Source: JAVBJV01 sp031555315
GTDB taxonomy: Bacteria > Pseudomonadota > Alphaproteobacteria > Acetobacterales > Acetobacteraceae
Length of the DNA stretch: 64,000 nucleotides
Assembly: GCA_031555315.1 (NCBI GenBank)
Contig: JAVBUO010000036.1
Coordinates: forward strand, 1-64,000
Direction: 5' to 3'
Shown here: piece by piece, positions 1 to 7,919 of the stretch
How positions within the stretch are numbered: the first letter of the stretch is position 1
Layout: every line of letters begins with the position of its first letter
Program-made: the position numbers and the translations under genes
The notes under the pieces: model-generated
Told to the model about the DNA's origin: nothing
Database searches by the model: none
The model's input: the letters and a program-made list of their open reading frames with translations, nothing else

Positions 1-1769
1 GTGGATCGAAACTGCTGCCATGCTCTTGTGGCACACCGACCAACAAGTCGCTCCCTCACGGGAGCGTGGATCGAAACTTTTGACGCCGCGGCGGCGATCG
101 AAGTTGCGGCAAGTCGCTCCCTCACGGGAGCGTGGATCGAAACTGCGGCACGCCGGGCGGCGTTTCATCCGGCGCCCGTCGCTCCCTCACGGGAGCGTGG
201 ATCGAAACCTCGTTGATCGCAGCGACAACCGCCGCCTCGCTGGTCGCTCCCTCACGGGAGCGTGGATCGAAACTCGTCGTCGTCGTCGTCTTCGCCACGC
301 TGTTCGCGTCGCTCCCTCACGGGAGCGTGGATCGAAACCTGTCCAGCGGCCTGCTGCGCGGGATGAGCGATCGTCGCTCCCTCACGGGAGCGTGGATCGA
401 AACTCATGGCGCTGCCGGGTGCTGACGGTGGCATGAAAGTCGCTCCCTCACGGGAGCGTGGATCGAAACATTATGAGCAGGGTGATGAGGAACGGTTACG
501 GCATGTCGCTCCCTCACGGGAGCGTGGATCGAAACGCCCGCTATTTCCTGCCCCATATCCGCCCCGCCTGTCGCTCCCTCACGGGAGCGTGGATCGAAAC
601 GCCCGCCAGCGCTATATACGCTGCGCCATCGACGGTCGCTCCCTCACGGGAGCGTGGATCGAAACAGCTGCTGCCAGATTTCGGTCAGCGGTACGGCGGT
701 CGCTCCCTCACGGGAGCGTGGATCGAAACCGCCGCGACCAGCCGGTCGCTGCCGGTCCACACAGTCGCTCCCTCACGGGAGCGTGGATCGAAACGCGGCG
801 ATGCTGCCCCACGGCACGAAAGGCGAATGTCGCTCCCTCACGGGAGCGTGGATCGAAACGATTTCGTCGTATGAGATGTTGCGTCCGAGCAAAGTCGCTC
901 CCTCACGGGAGCGTGGATCGAAACCGGTGATAAATGCTGTCCTGAATATCGCTGGTGGTCGCTCCCTCACGGGAGCGTGGATCGAAACGCTAATCCGCTG
1001 TGAATCTTCTGGCTTGATTTCCGTCGCTCCCTCACGGGAGCGTGGATCGAAACCGATCATCGAAGCATCAGTAATGTCTGTGCGAAAGTCGCTCCCTCAC
1101 GGGAGCGTGGATCGAAACCCGAATGTAAATTGCTATATCTCTATCGGAGATGGTCGCTCCCTCACGGGAGCGTGGATCGAAACGCCATACACGGTATCAA
1201 TGACACTATCGATGTTGTCGCTCCCTCACGGGAGCGTGGATCGAAACATTGAGCATCACGTTATATGGACATTACGACAATGTCGCTCCCTCACGGGAGC
1301 GTGGATCGAAACCGTTTTTGTGAAATATGATTGTTTTGCGATCAAAGTCGCTCCCTCACGGGAGCGTGGATCGAAACTGAGTCATTTTAAGGTGTTTCTA
1401 GGCGGGTGTAGGTCGCTCCCTCACGGGAGCGTGGATCGAAACGGTGGCGGAAGACGGCACCATTACGGTGGCCGATGTCGCTCCCTCACGGGAGCGTGGA
1501 TCGAAACCCCGGCCACCGTCGGGCTGACCATCGCCGCCAGCGTCGCTCCCTCACGGGAGCGTGGATCGAAACACCGTCAACGCAGCTCGAGGTGCGGCTG
1601 ACCGGTGGTCGCTCCCTCACGGGAGCGTGGATCGAAACACGAACCATGTCCCGCAGCAGGTCCGCCGCCAGCCGTCGCTCCCTCACGGGAGCGTGGATCG
1701 AAACAGACCCTGCTCGCGCGCGCGCTGCAGCACGCCCGGTCGCTCCCTCACGGGAGCGTGGATCGAAAC
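1..1769 (+). CRISPR. CRISPR array, type I-C-like, 27 full repeats plus one partial
   Basis: A 31-nt repeat is present in 27 full copies (starts at 47, 113, 178, 243, 308, 373, 439 and so on to 1739), all identical as far as I can see, and the last 12 nt of a further copy lie at 1-12. Each repeat begins GTCGCTCCC, contains a perfect 7-bp stem (CGCTCCC/GGGAGCG) around a TCAC loop, and ends TGGATCGAAAC. This is the pattern of type I-C repeats, which are usually 32 nt. Spacers are 33-35 nt and I see no duplicates. The GAAAC end is the crRNA 5' handle side, so the array is read rightward: leader, newest spacers and cas genes should lie left of the window, and the oldest spacers are at the right. 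The last repeat is not degenerate. No cas gene is in this window. Confidence 0.98.
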
Positions 1770-1904
1770 CTTGATACACGTGGCGCATCACGCGTGCTTG
1801 GCGCACTGATGGGTATGTTGATCCTACGGGAAAAAGTAGGACTCAGGTGGCTCCTCGGATGCGGGATTCTGATCGCCGAGGTCATACTTCTGTCGGCAGC
1901 CTGA
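1770..1904 (+). pseudogene. 3' remnant of an EamA/DMT-family transporter gene
   Basis: Directly after the last CRISPR repeat one frame stays open for 44 codons to a TGA at 1902-1904. It reads as the end of an EamA-type transporter: a hydrophobic stretch with a REK motif (like the usual GE-R/K after helix 9), then a last helix, LLGCGILIAEVILLS, and a short tail. The upstream part of the gene is missing; the CRISPR array occupies that place. I infer that a transporter gene was cut by a rearrangement at the trailer end of the array. The match rests on pattern only. Confidence 0.5.
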
Positions 1905-1979
1905 GGGACGATCTTCTGCAAGATCTTCGCGAAAGGTTACAAAAGACGGGAGAATGGTATTTCCGGGTTCACCCTGAAA

Positions 1980-2069
1980 TGGCGGAGGGGGTGGGATTCG
2001 AACCCACGGTACGCTTGCACGCACAACGGTTTTCGAGACCGCCCCGATCGGCCACTCTGGCACCCCTCC
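1980..2069 (-). tRNA. tRNA-Ser (anticodon CGA)
   Basis: On the minus strand the 7-bp acceptor stem GGAGGGG/CCCCTCC is followed by discriminator G and an encoded CCA (1980-1982). The T arm carries GGTTCGAATCC, the anticodon loop is CTCGAAA giving anticodon CGA, and the long variable arm is typical of a class II serine tRNA. It reads UCG codons. Total length with CCA is 90 nt. It lies between the CRISPR array and rplU. Confidence 0.95.
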
Positions 2070-2149
2070 GCAGGGTCTCGCGGGCGGTGCTATAGGGGGC
2101 CCGGGCGTTCCTTGCAACTCCTGATCCGCGCCGGCAGGCAGAAAATGCG

Positions 2150-2178
2150 TTGACTCTGCGGGAACGATGGGCAATAAC
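2150..2178 (+). promoter_or_regulatory. probable sigma-70-type promoter for rplU-rpmA
   Basis: TTGACT at 2150-2155 and AATAAC at 2173-2178 are separated by 17 nt, about 75 nt before the rplU start. The -35 box fits the alphaproteobacterial TTGAC consensus; the -10 box is weak. Position ahead of a ribosomal protein operon supports the call. Confidence 0.45.
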
Positions 2179-2251
2179 CCCGGCCTCCGGCGGTGAGGGG
2201 TCCTCGCCGCCGTGCCCGTTGTCGGGTGTTGTATTTTCGGGATCGAGGCCG

Positions 2252-2566
2252 ATGTTCGCAGTCATCCGCACCGGCGGGAAACAGTATCGTGTTACACAGG
2301 ACGCCGTGCTGAAGGTTGAAAAACTGGAAGCCGACGAAGGCGCAACGGTGACCTTCACCGACGTGCTCGCCATGGGCGAGAACGGCAACCTGACCCTGGG
2401 TGCCCCAGTCATTTCCGGCGCGTCCGTCACCGCCACCGTTCTGCATCAGACGCGTGGCGAGAAGATCATCATCTTCAAAAAGCGCCGCCGGCAGAACAGC
2501 CGCCGCAAGAACGGCCATCGTCAGCACGTCACCGTGTTGCGCGTCACCGGCATCAAGGCCGCCTGA
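2252..2566 (+). CDS. rplU: 50S ribosomal protein L21
   Basis: The 104-residue product is a full-length bacterial L21, a 23S rRNA-binding protein of the large subunit. It starts MFAVIRTGGKQYRV, the family's N-terminal signature, and carries the basic KKRRRQNSRRKNGHRQ segment near residue 75. The ATG at 2252 gives the family's usual start. It is followed after 18 nt by rpmA, the normal rplU-rpmA pair, and the pair is closed by a terminator at 2891. Confidence 0.98.
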   Translation: MFAVIRTGGKQYRVTQDAVLKVEKLEADEGATVTFTDVLAMGENGNLTLGAPVISGASVTATVLHQTRGEKIIIFKKRRRQNSRRKNGHRQHVTVLRVTGIKAA

Positions 2567-2584
2567 GCAGAGGAGTAGGACAGT

Positions 2585-2851
2585 ATGGCACAAAAGAAAG
2601 CCGGCGGTTCTTCCCGCAACGGGCGCGACTCAGCCGGTCGCCGCCTCGGCGTCAAGAAGTTCGGTGGTGAGGCGGTTCTGGCCGGCAACATCATCGTCCG
2701 CCAGCGCGGCACCAAGATGAAACCGGGCGCCAATGTCGGCGTCGGCCGCGACCACACGCTGTTCGCGCTGATCGAAGGCAAGGTGCGCTTCGACCGCAAG
2801 GACGACCGCGTGCGCGTCAACGTGGATGCGCTGCCGCAGGCCGCCGAGTAA
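2585..2851 (+). CDS. rpmA: 50S ribosomal protein L27
   Basis: The 88-residue product is bacterial L27, whose N-terminal tail reaches the peptidyl transferase centre. The start MAQKKAGGSSRNGRDS matches the form without the cleavable leader seen in Firmicutes. The block RRLGVKKFGGEAV and the RQRGTK motif are intact. A GAGGAG ribosome site lies at about 2570. It is the second gene of the rplU-rpmA transcript. Confidence 0.98.
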   Translation: MAQKKAGGSSRNGRDSAGRRLGVKKFGGEAVLAGNIIVRQRGTKMKPGANVGVGRDHTLFALIEGKVRFDRKDDRVRVNVDALPQAAE

Positions 2852-2890
2852 CACGGCGCCGCGACTCCACGCAGATAACTATCAGGATTG

Positions 2891-2918
2891 GGGGTCCGGT
2901 GCTGCCGGGCCCCTTTTT
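2891..2918 (+). terminator. intrinsic terminator after rpmA
   Basis: A 9-bp stem, GGGGTCCGG (2891-2899) with CCGGGCCCC (2905-2913), has a single T-G wobble and a 5-nt loop, and is followed by TTTTT (2914-2918). It lies between rpmA and obgE, only 17 nt ahead of the obgE start, so the Obg gene probably relies on read-through or on its own promoter. Confidence 0.85.
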
Positions 2919-2935
2919 CGTTTCAGGATCGCAGT

Positions 2936-3964
2936 ATGAAGTTTCTCGATCAGGCAAAAATCTACGTGCGGTCCGGCGACGGCGGCGATGGCGTCATCGC
3001 GTTCCGGCGCGAGAAATTTCTGGAATACGGCGGGCCGGACGGCGGCAACGGCGGCAAGGGCGGCGACATCATCTTCGAAGCCGCGGCCGACCTCAACACG
3101 CTGATCGACTTTCGCTACACGCAGCACTTCAAGGCGCGCAAGGGCGGCAACGGCGCGGGGTCGGACCGCACCGGGGCGGCGGCGGAAAACGTCGTCATCA
3201 AGGTGCCGGTCGGCACACAGATCTTCGATGAAAACCGCGAAACCCTGCTTTTGGACATGCTCACCCCCGGCCAGCGGGTCACGCTGTGCCGCGGCGGCGA
3301 TGGCGGGCACGGCAACGCGCATTTCAAGTCTTCCACCAACCGCGCGCCGCGCCGCGCCGACAAGGGCTGGCCGGGCGAGGAACGCTGGCTCTGGTTGCGG
3401 CTGAAGCTGATCGCCGATGCAGGACTGGTGGGGCTGCCGAACGCGGGCAAGTCGACGTTCCTGTCCGCCGTGTCGGGCGCCAAGCCAAAGATCGCCGATT
3501 ACCCGTTCACCACGCTGCATCCGGGCCTGGGCGTCGTGCGGCCCAGCGACACCGAGGAATTCGTGCTGGCCGACATTCCGGGCCTGATCGAGGGCGCGCA
3601 CGAAGGCGCCGGGCTGGGCGATCGCTTCCTTGGCCATGTGGAACGCTGCGCGGTGCTGCTGCATCTGGTCGACGGCACCGATCCGGCGGTGACGAAAGCC
3701 TACCGCACCATTCGCGGCGAACTGGAAGCCTATGGCGGCGGCCTGGCCGACAAGCCCGAGATTCTGGTGCTGAACAAATGCGACGCCCTGACCCCGGCCG
3801 AGATCTCGCGCCGCAGGGGGGCGCTGGCGCGTGCCTCGGGCAAACCGGTGATGGTGATGTCGGGCGCGGCGGGGATCGGCGTGAAAGAGGTTCTGCACGC
3901 CCTGATGACCGCGGTTGCCGAAGCCCGCCGCCGGCGCGCCGAGGGAAAAGGCGATGACGAGTAG
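2936..3964 (+). CDS. obgE: GTPase Obg/CgtA
   Basis: The 342-residue product is the essential ribosome-associated GTPase Obg, which acts in large-subunit assembly. Residues 1-158 form the glycine-rich Obg fold (repeats such as GGDGGDG and GGNGGKGGD). The G domain follows with G1 GLPNAGKST, G3 DIPGLIEGAHEGAGLG, G4 NKCD and G5 SGAAG. The C-terminal OCT domain found in Bacillus is absent, which is usual for Proteobacteria. The start MKFLDQAKIYV at 2936 is chosen over an upstream in-frame ATG at 2888 because it is the conserved N terminus and the upstream codons cross the terminator stem. The rplU-rpmA-obgE-proB order is common in alphaproteobacteria. Confidence 0.97.
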   Translation: MKFLDQAKIYVRSGDGGDGVIAFRREKFLEYGGPDGGNGGKGGDIIFEAAADLNTLIDFRYTQHFKARKGGNGAGSDRTGAAAENVVIKVPVGTQIFDENRETLLLDMLTPGQRVTLCRGGDGGHGNAHFKSSTNRAPRRADKGWPGEERWLWLRLKLIADAGLVGLPNAGKSTFLSAVSGAKPKIADYPFTTLHPGLGVVRPSDTEEFVLADIPGLIEGAHEGAGLGDRFLGHVERCAVLLHLVDGTDPAVTKAYRTIRGELEAYGGGLADKPEILVLNKCDALTPAEISRRRGALARASGKPVMVMSGAAGIGVKEVLHALMTAVAEARRRRAEGKGDDE

Positions 3965-4157
3965 CAAACACAATGGGGCGGCGTTCGGCCTGGCGGCATT
4001 GGCCGGATACTGGCTGTTCCCCGGCCACGGCGAGGTGACGGCCGACGACACCGGCTGTCATTCGCAGCGCCGCGGCTTCATTCCGTTTGCCGAAATCGAA
4101 CGGGTATCTGCCGCTTCTGCCGCCGGTCATCTACCTCGTTTTCAAGAACCGGGATAA
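3954..4157 (+). CDS. small hypothetical membrane protein, possibly frameshifted
   Basis: A 67-codon frame starts with an ATG at 3954 inside the end of obgE (ATG to TAG overlap of 11 nt), so it could be translationally coupled. It has a short hydrophobic segment (AAFGLAALAGYWLF) and a polar centre containing GFIPFAEIERV. After that point a second frame, ending at a TAG near 4159, reads NGYLPLLPPVIYLVFKNRDK, which looks more like protein than the last 18 residues of the first frame. The gene may therefore be a small two-helix protein broken by a frameshift near 4108. I recognise no family, and the whole may be spurious. Confidence 0.35.
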   Translation: MTSSKHNGAAFGLAALAGYWLFPGHGEVTADDTGCHSQRRGFIPFAEIERVSAASAAGHLPRFQEPG

Positions 4158-4197
4158 ATAGCGCCCACTCTTCCAATGCGCTCCAAGGAGTAGAGAG

Positions 4198-5310
4198 ATG
4201 AACGCCCCCGATCTTGCCGCAGCCAAGCGCCTGGTGCTGAAGGTCGGTTCAGCGCTGGTGGTCGACGGCGCCATGCCGCGCATGGACTGGATCCGCGCGC
4301 TGGCCGCCGACATCGCCGAAGCGCGTGCGCGCGGCACGGAAGTGATCGTGGTGTCCTCGGGCGCCATTGCACTGGCGCGGCCCGCGCTGGGGCTGACCGC
4401 CCCGAAGCTGCGGCTGGAGGAAAAGCAGGCTGCGGCGGCGGTCGGGCAGATCCGCCTCGCGCAGGCCTGGACCGAGGCGCTTGCCGGGGTCGGCATCACC
4501 GCCGCGCAACTGTTGTTGACATTGGACGACACCGAGGACCGCCGCCGTTACCTGAACGCGCGCGCCACGCTGGACACGCTGCTGCATCTGGGCTGCGTGC
4601 CGGTGATCAACGAAAACGACAGCGTCGCCACCACCGAGATCCGCTTCGGCGACAACGACCGCCTGGCGGCACGCGTGGCCGAGATGGCGCAGGCCGACAC
4701 GCTGATCCTGTTTTCCGACATCGACGGTCTCTACACTGCCGACCCACGCCGCGACCCGCAGGCAACGCACATTCCGGTGGTCGCACAGGTCACCCCCGAG
4801 ATCGAAGCGATGGGCGGCGAGCCTCCGCCCGGTTATTCATCGGGCGGCATGCGCACCAAGCTGATCGCCGCGCGCATCGCAACCGCGGCAGGTGCTGCGA
4901 TGGCGATCGCGATCGGCAAGGCGCAGCGCCCGCTGACGCAGTTGCTGGACGGCGCACGCTGCACGTGGTTCCTGCCCGCGCAGGGCGGCCGTTCGGCCCG
5001 CAAGCTGTGGATCGTGAATACGCTCAAACCGATGGGCACATTGGTGGTCGATGCGGGCGCGGCGCGCGCGCTGCGGGCCGGCAAGTCGCTGCTGCCTGCC
5101 GGGGTGTGCAACGTAACGGGCACGTTCCAACGCGGAGACCCGGTGACGATACGCGATACGGAAGGCCACGAACTGGCACGCGGTCTGTCGGCCTATGCAG
5201 CGGAAGACGCACGGCGCATCGCCGGGCGGCGTTCGGACGAGATCGAATCCATCCTCGGCTGGCGCGGCCGCGACGAGATCATGCATCGCGATGATTTGGT
5301 CGTGCTGTGA
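4198..5310 (+). CDS. proB: glutamate 5-kinase
   Basis: This 370-residue enzyme phosphorylates L-glutamate with ATP, the first step of proline synthesis in the cytosol. The amino-acid kinase domain (about 1-260) has the KVGSALV phosphate loop, VVSSGAIALAR, the NENDSV glutamate-binding segment and the FGDNDRLAARVA motif. A PUA domain fills about 280-360 (GTLVVDAGAARALRAGKSLLPAGV), as in E. coli ProB. AAGGAG at 4185-4190 is a good ribosome site. In many alphaproteobacteria proB follows obgE; proA is not next to it here. Confidence 0.96.
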   Translation: MNAPDLAAAKRLVLKVGSALVVDGAMPRMDWIRALAADIAEARARGTEVIVVSSGAIALARPALGLTAPKLRLEEKQAAAAVGQIRLAQAWTEALAGVGITAAQLLLTLDDTEDRRRYLNARATLDTLLHLGCVPVINENDSVATTEIRFGDNDRLAARVAEMAQADTLILFSDIDGLYTADPRRDPQATHIPVVAQVTPEIEAMGGEPPPGYSSGGMRTKLIAARIATAAGAAMAIAIGKAQRPLTQLLDGARCTWFLPAQGGRSARKLWIVNTLKPMGTLVVDAGAARALRAGKSLLPAGVCNVTGTFQRGDPVTIRDTEGHELARGLSAYAAEDARRIAGRRSDEIESILGWRGRDEIMHRDDLVVL

Positions 5311-5326
5311 TGGCGTACGTCAGATT

Positions 5327-5611
5327 ATGGACTCATACGAGCCACTCGGAAACGGCATCAATAAGTGTAACGAGTGCAGCAGCGACGTCCTGCTGATCGC
5401 CGGCACCAACTGCAACCTCGCCGAACACGTCGCGCAGGGAAAGTTCCGCGAGGTTCTGCTGGCGCGTCTAAACCTGTGGATGCTCAACATGCTTGGCCTG
5501 AAGAACTGGCGCGAGGACATCGATCCGCGCCTGCCGCGTTTCGCCGCCGCTCGGCGCAGCGGGAAGAATTCTGTTCGCAACCTTGTGACGGGAAAAATCC
5601 AGCAGCAATGA
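5327..5611 (+). CDS. hypothetical protein, 94 residues
   Basis: This frame opens 17 nt after proB and ends at 5611. The product has four cysteines in its first 35 residues and a helical middle (REVLLARLNLWMLNMLGLKNWRED). No family is recognised and no clear ribosome site precedes the ATG. It could be the end of a decayed gene. From 5612 to the tRNA at 5893 the sequence is more AT-rich and I see no gene in it. Confidence 0.35.
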   Translation: MDSYEPLGNGINKCNECSSDVLLIAGTNCNLAEHVAQGKFREVLLARLNLWMLNMLGLKNWREDIDPRLPRFAAARRSGKNSVRNLVTGKIQQQ

Positions 5612-5892
5612 GGCGACCGGCCGCGTAAATAACCGTGATACCAAGTGGTCGGCAAGGATGACGGATATTTTTTCCCAATCCGGCAAACACTTCGATAACG
5701 GCGCAAAACAACGAGTAAAATTTATAATCGCCGAAGCAGTAGTGTCTGATCCGGGAAATGCAATCGCCAACCATTCATGTGGCATAATTCAGTCGTTGGC
5801 GGAATCTCTTGCCAGAAAACTCCAGCCCGCCTGAAAAGGACAGGGACAGTGGAATCACGGTCCACTGTGATACTTCAACTGGCTGGAAGAAA

Positions 5893-5969
5893 TGGCGGAC
5901 CCGGCGCGATTCGAACGCACGGCCTTTGCCTTCGGAGGGCAACGCTCTATCCAGCTGAGCTACGGGTCC
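5893..5969 (-). tRNA. tRNA-Arg (anticodon CCG)
   Basis: Minus-strand cloverleaf of 77 nt: acceptor stem GGACCCG/CGGGTCC, discriminator G and encoded CCA (5893-5895), D arm TAGCTCAGCTGGATAGAGC, anticodon loop CTCCGAA giving CCG, and T arm GTTCGAATC. It reads CGG arginine codons. Confidence 0.96.
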
Positions 5970-6048
5970 AACCCGCCCCATGTAGCGGAGCGGGCCGGAA
6001 AACGGAATACCCCAAAGCCGGGAATACGCATGTTTCCCGGCATACGGG

Positions 6049-6783
6049 TCAGAATGTGCGGCTGACGCTGGCCATCGCGCGCGCTTCGCAGATGTTCGAC
6101 CCGCCCACGCCCAGCGGGCAGTCACCCTTGCCGACGTTGGTGTCGTAGTAGCCGACGCTGAACCGGAAACCGTAGAAGGTGCGCGATACCGATACCGACC
6201 AGTTGGCGAAATCGTCCAGGCCGAAGCGGTCGTTCTTCTCGATCCACTGATACCCGGCGCGACCGGACAGCGTCAGCTCCCAGGGTAACGCCACATCGGC
6301 GCCACCCTCGGCGTACCAGGCATTGCCGGCCCGGGCCTGGAACTCCGGCGAATAGTACACGCCACCGACCAGGGTGACCGGATCAAGCGCATAGCTGGCG
6401 CGCCCGGCGAATTCGAAGAAATCGAGGTCGTTATCGGCACCGGGATAGGCATACCAGATGCCGCCCAGATCCAGCTTCAGTCCGCCAACCGCAAATCGGT
6501 AACCGAAGACCAGGTCGGTTTCGATATTGGCGTCACCAAAATCCACGTTGCTGGCGAAACCGCCAATGTAGAGGCCCGAGGCGTGCTCGATATCGATGCC
6601 CCCCTGGATGGCCAGCCCGGTATCGGTCTGACTGATGCCGCGGAACAGGTAATCCGTGCCCAATGTGACAGTGGTGGTCACGGTCAGCCCCAGATCGTCG
6701 ATCGTCTGCTGCGCCTGAGCGGGGTGCGCCAGCAGGCCGATCAGGGCCCCAGAGACGAGAAGAGTCGAGCAGGTTTTTTTCAT
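6049..6783 (-). CDS. TorF-like putative porin (copy 1)
   Basis: The 244-residue product has a Sec signal peptide cleaved after AQA (about residue 24) and then a beta-strand pattern with alternating aromatic residues, ending in the outer-membrane C-terminal phenylalanine (SVSRTF). The TDYLFRGISQTDTG segment near residue 43 and the ANWSVSVSRTFYGF segment near 195 are typical of the TIGR02001 (TorF) family of putative porins. Two cysteines near the C terminus (CPLGVGGSNIC) may form a disulphide. The neighbour at 7000-7728 is a paralogue in the same direction. Substrate is unknown. Upstream are a plausible promoter (6850-6878) and a palindrome (6806-6820). Confidence 0.85.
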   Translation of the reverse strand: MKKTCSTLLVSGALIGLLAHPAQAQQTIDDLGLTVTTTVTLGTDYLFRGISQTDTGLAIQGGIDIEHASGLYIGGFASNVDFGDANIETDLVFGYRFAVGGLKLDLGGIWYAYPGADNDLDFFEFAGRASYALDPVTLVGGVYYSPEFQARAGNAWYAEGGADVALPWELTLSGRAGYQWIEKNDRFGLDDFANWSVSVSRTFYGFRFSVGYYDTNVGKGDCPLGVGGSNICEARAMASVSRTF

Positions 6784-6805
6784 TGCCTATTTTTTCCTCA
6801 CCTAT

Positions 6806-6820
6806 GCACAAACTTTGTGC
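6806..6820. promoter_or_regulatory. 15-nt palindrome in the 5' region of the TorF-like gene
   Basis: GCACAAACTTTGTGC is a perfect inverted repeat with 7-bp arms around one central base, starting 23 nt before the porin start codon. With a 1-nt centre it suits a DNA-binding dimer better than an RNA hairpin. A second short inverted repeat, TCAATGACTTGA, lies at 6836-6847. No regulator is identified. Confidence 0.4.
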
Positions 6821-6849
6821 TTTTTAAAAGCAAAATCAATGACTTGAGT

Positions 6850-6878
6850 AAAATATAGTCACATTTAACCGTATGCAA
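6850..6878 (-). promoter_or_regulatory. possible promoter of the TorF-like gene (copy 1)
   Basis: On the minus strand TTGCAT (6873-6878) and TATTTT (6850-6855) are 17 nt apart, about 66 nt upstream of the start codon. Both boxes are close to the sigma-70 consensus in an otherwise AT-rich gap. Confidence 0.35.
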
Positions 6879-6999
6879 CATTTAATTTCCCGATATCCCC
6901 AGAAACTATGGCGCATGTACAGGCATAGCCCCAGCGCATCAGGCCGGGGCCGTTTAAACGCCTTGTAGCTCTGCAAACCGGTATGCCGGCGCGGCAGGC

Positions 7000-7728
7000 T
7001 CAGAAGCTCAGCGAAGAGCCCAGCACAACGCGCGCGCCACAAATATTGCGACCGGCACCGCCACCCCGCTCACAGGTGCGTTGACCGATATCGGTATCGT
7101 AATAGCCGAGCGAGAAATTCACGCCGAAGAACGACCGCGAAACCGCCAGCGACCAGTTGGCATAATCGGGAAATCCGAACCGGTTGTTGTGTTCGACCCA
7201 CTGGTAGCCGATGCGTCCGGACAGTTTCAGGTCCAGCGGCAGGGCCAGATCGGCCCCGCCCTCGACATACCATGCATTGCCGGCGCGCGGCGCGATATCC
7301 GGCGCGAAGGCAAGCGCCCCCTGCCAGGTCAGCGGGCCGGTTTCGTACGATGCGCGGGCGATGAATTCGCCATAGCTCAGATCGCTGTTGCCATCGGGAT
7401 ATTCGTACCAGTTGCCGCTGACATCCATCTTCAGGCCGCCGAGTGAAAACCGGTAACCCAGCGTGCCGTCCAGTTCGATGCGGGCATCCGCATTGCGCAC
7501 ATTGCTCGCGAACGCCGCAACATAAATGCCCGAGCTGTGCTCGATATCCAGTGTGCCCTGCAGCGCCGGGTTATTGCGCGTCTGGCTGATGCCGCGATCG
7601 AGATAATCGCTGAGCAACGCCACCGTCGGCGTGATGGTCAGCCCCAGCGCGTCCACCTGATGCTGCGCCGCAGCCATGCCGGGAACACCGAAAACCAGAG
7701 AAGCAAAAATCCGGGGCAACAGGCGCAT
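7000..7728 (-). CDS. TorF-like putative porin (copy 2)
   Basis: The 242-residue paralogue of the 6049-6783 gene has an N-terminal signal peptide (cleavage near AAAQ, residue 22), the SDYLDRGISQTRNNPALQG segment in place of TDYLFRGISQTDTG, and a C-terminal LGSSLSF that ends in phenylalanine, as expected for an outer-membrane barrel. The two share motifs along the whole length (GYRFSLGGLK, AGNAWYVEGGADLALP, GYQWVEHNNRFG, ANWSLAVSRSFFG). The pair points to local duplication and then divergence. An imperfect GC-rich stem near 6930-6955 may end its transcript. Confidence 0.85.
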   Translation of the reverse strand: MRLLPRIFASLVFGVPGMAAAQHQVDALGLTITPTVALLSDYLDRGISQTRNNPALQGTLDIEHSSGIYVAAFASNVRNADARIELDGTLGYRFSLGGLKMDVSGNWYEYPDGNSDLSYGEFIARASYETGPLTWQGALAFAPDIAPRAGNAWYVEGGADLALPLDLKLSGRIGYQWVEHNNRFGFPDYANWSLAVSRSFFGVNFSLGYYDTDIGQRTCERGGGAGRNICGARVVLGSSLSF

Positions 7729-7919
7729 GCGGCATCACCTTCGTCAGTCAGGGTCAATGTCGGTATCGACACGCAGCGCCGGTCATACCGCCAGGAAAGC
7801 GAAATGCCTGCGCCGTTTTCTACTCAAGTCTTAGCAGCATTGCCGGGTGGATCGCCGGGCAAGATACTCCGTCCGCAACACCGTCGGAAAGATTCATATT
7901 CCGCCCCCGATCGCGGCCT

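Noticed and set aside
1443..1476. Possible self-targeting spacer: its first 16 nt equal 9572-9587 in the secreted protein gene
   Set aside because: The identity stops after 16 nt, the rest fits only with gaps, and the flanking bases are not the TTC PAM expected for type I-C.
654..1601. Long frames across the CRISPR array
   Set aside because: They arise because the 31-nt repeat lacks stop codons; the repeated peptide (SLPHGSVDRN, RSLTGAWIET, VAPSRERGSK) is simply the repeat in three frames.
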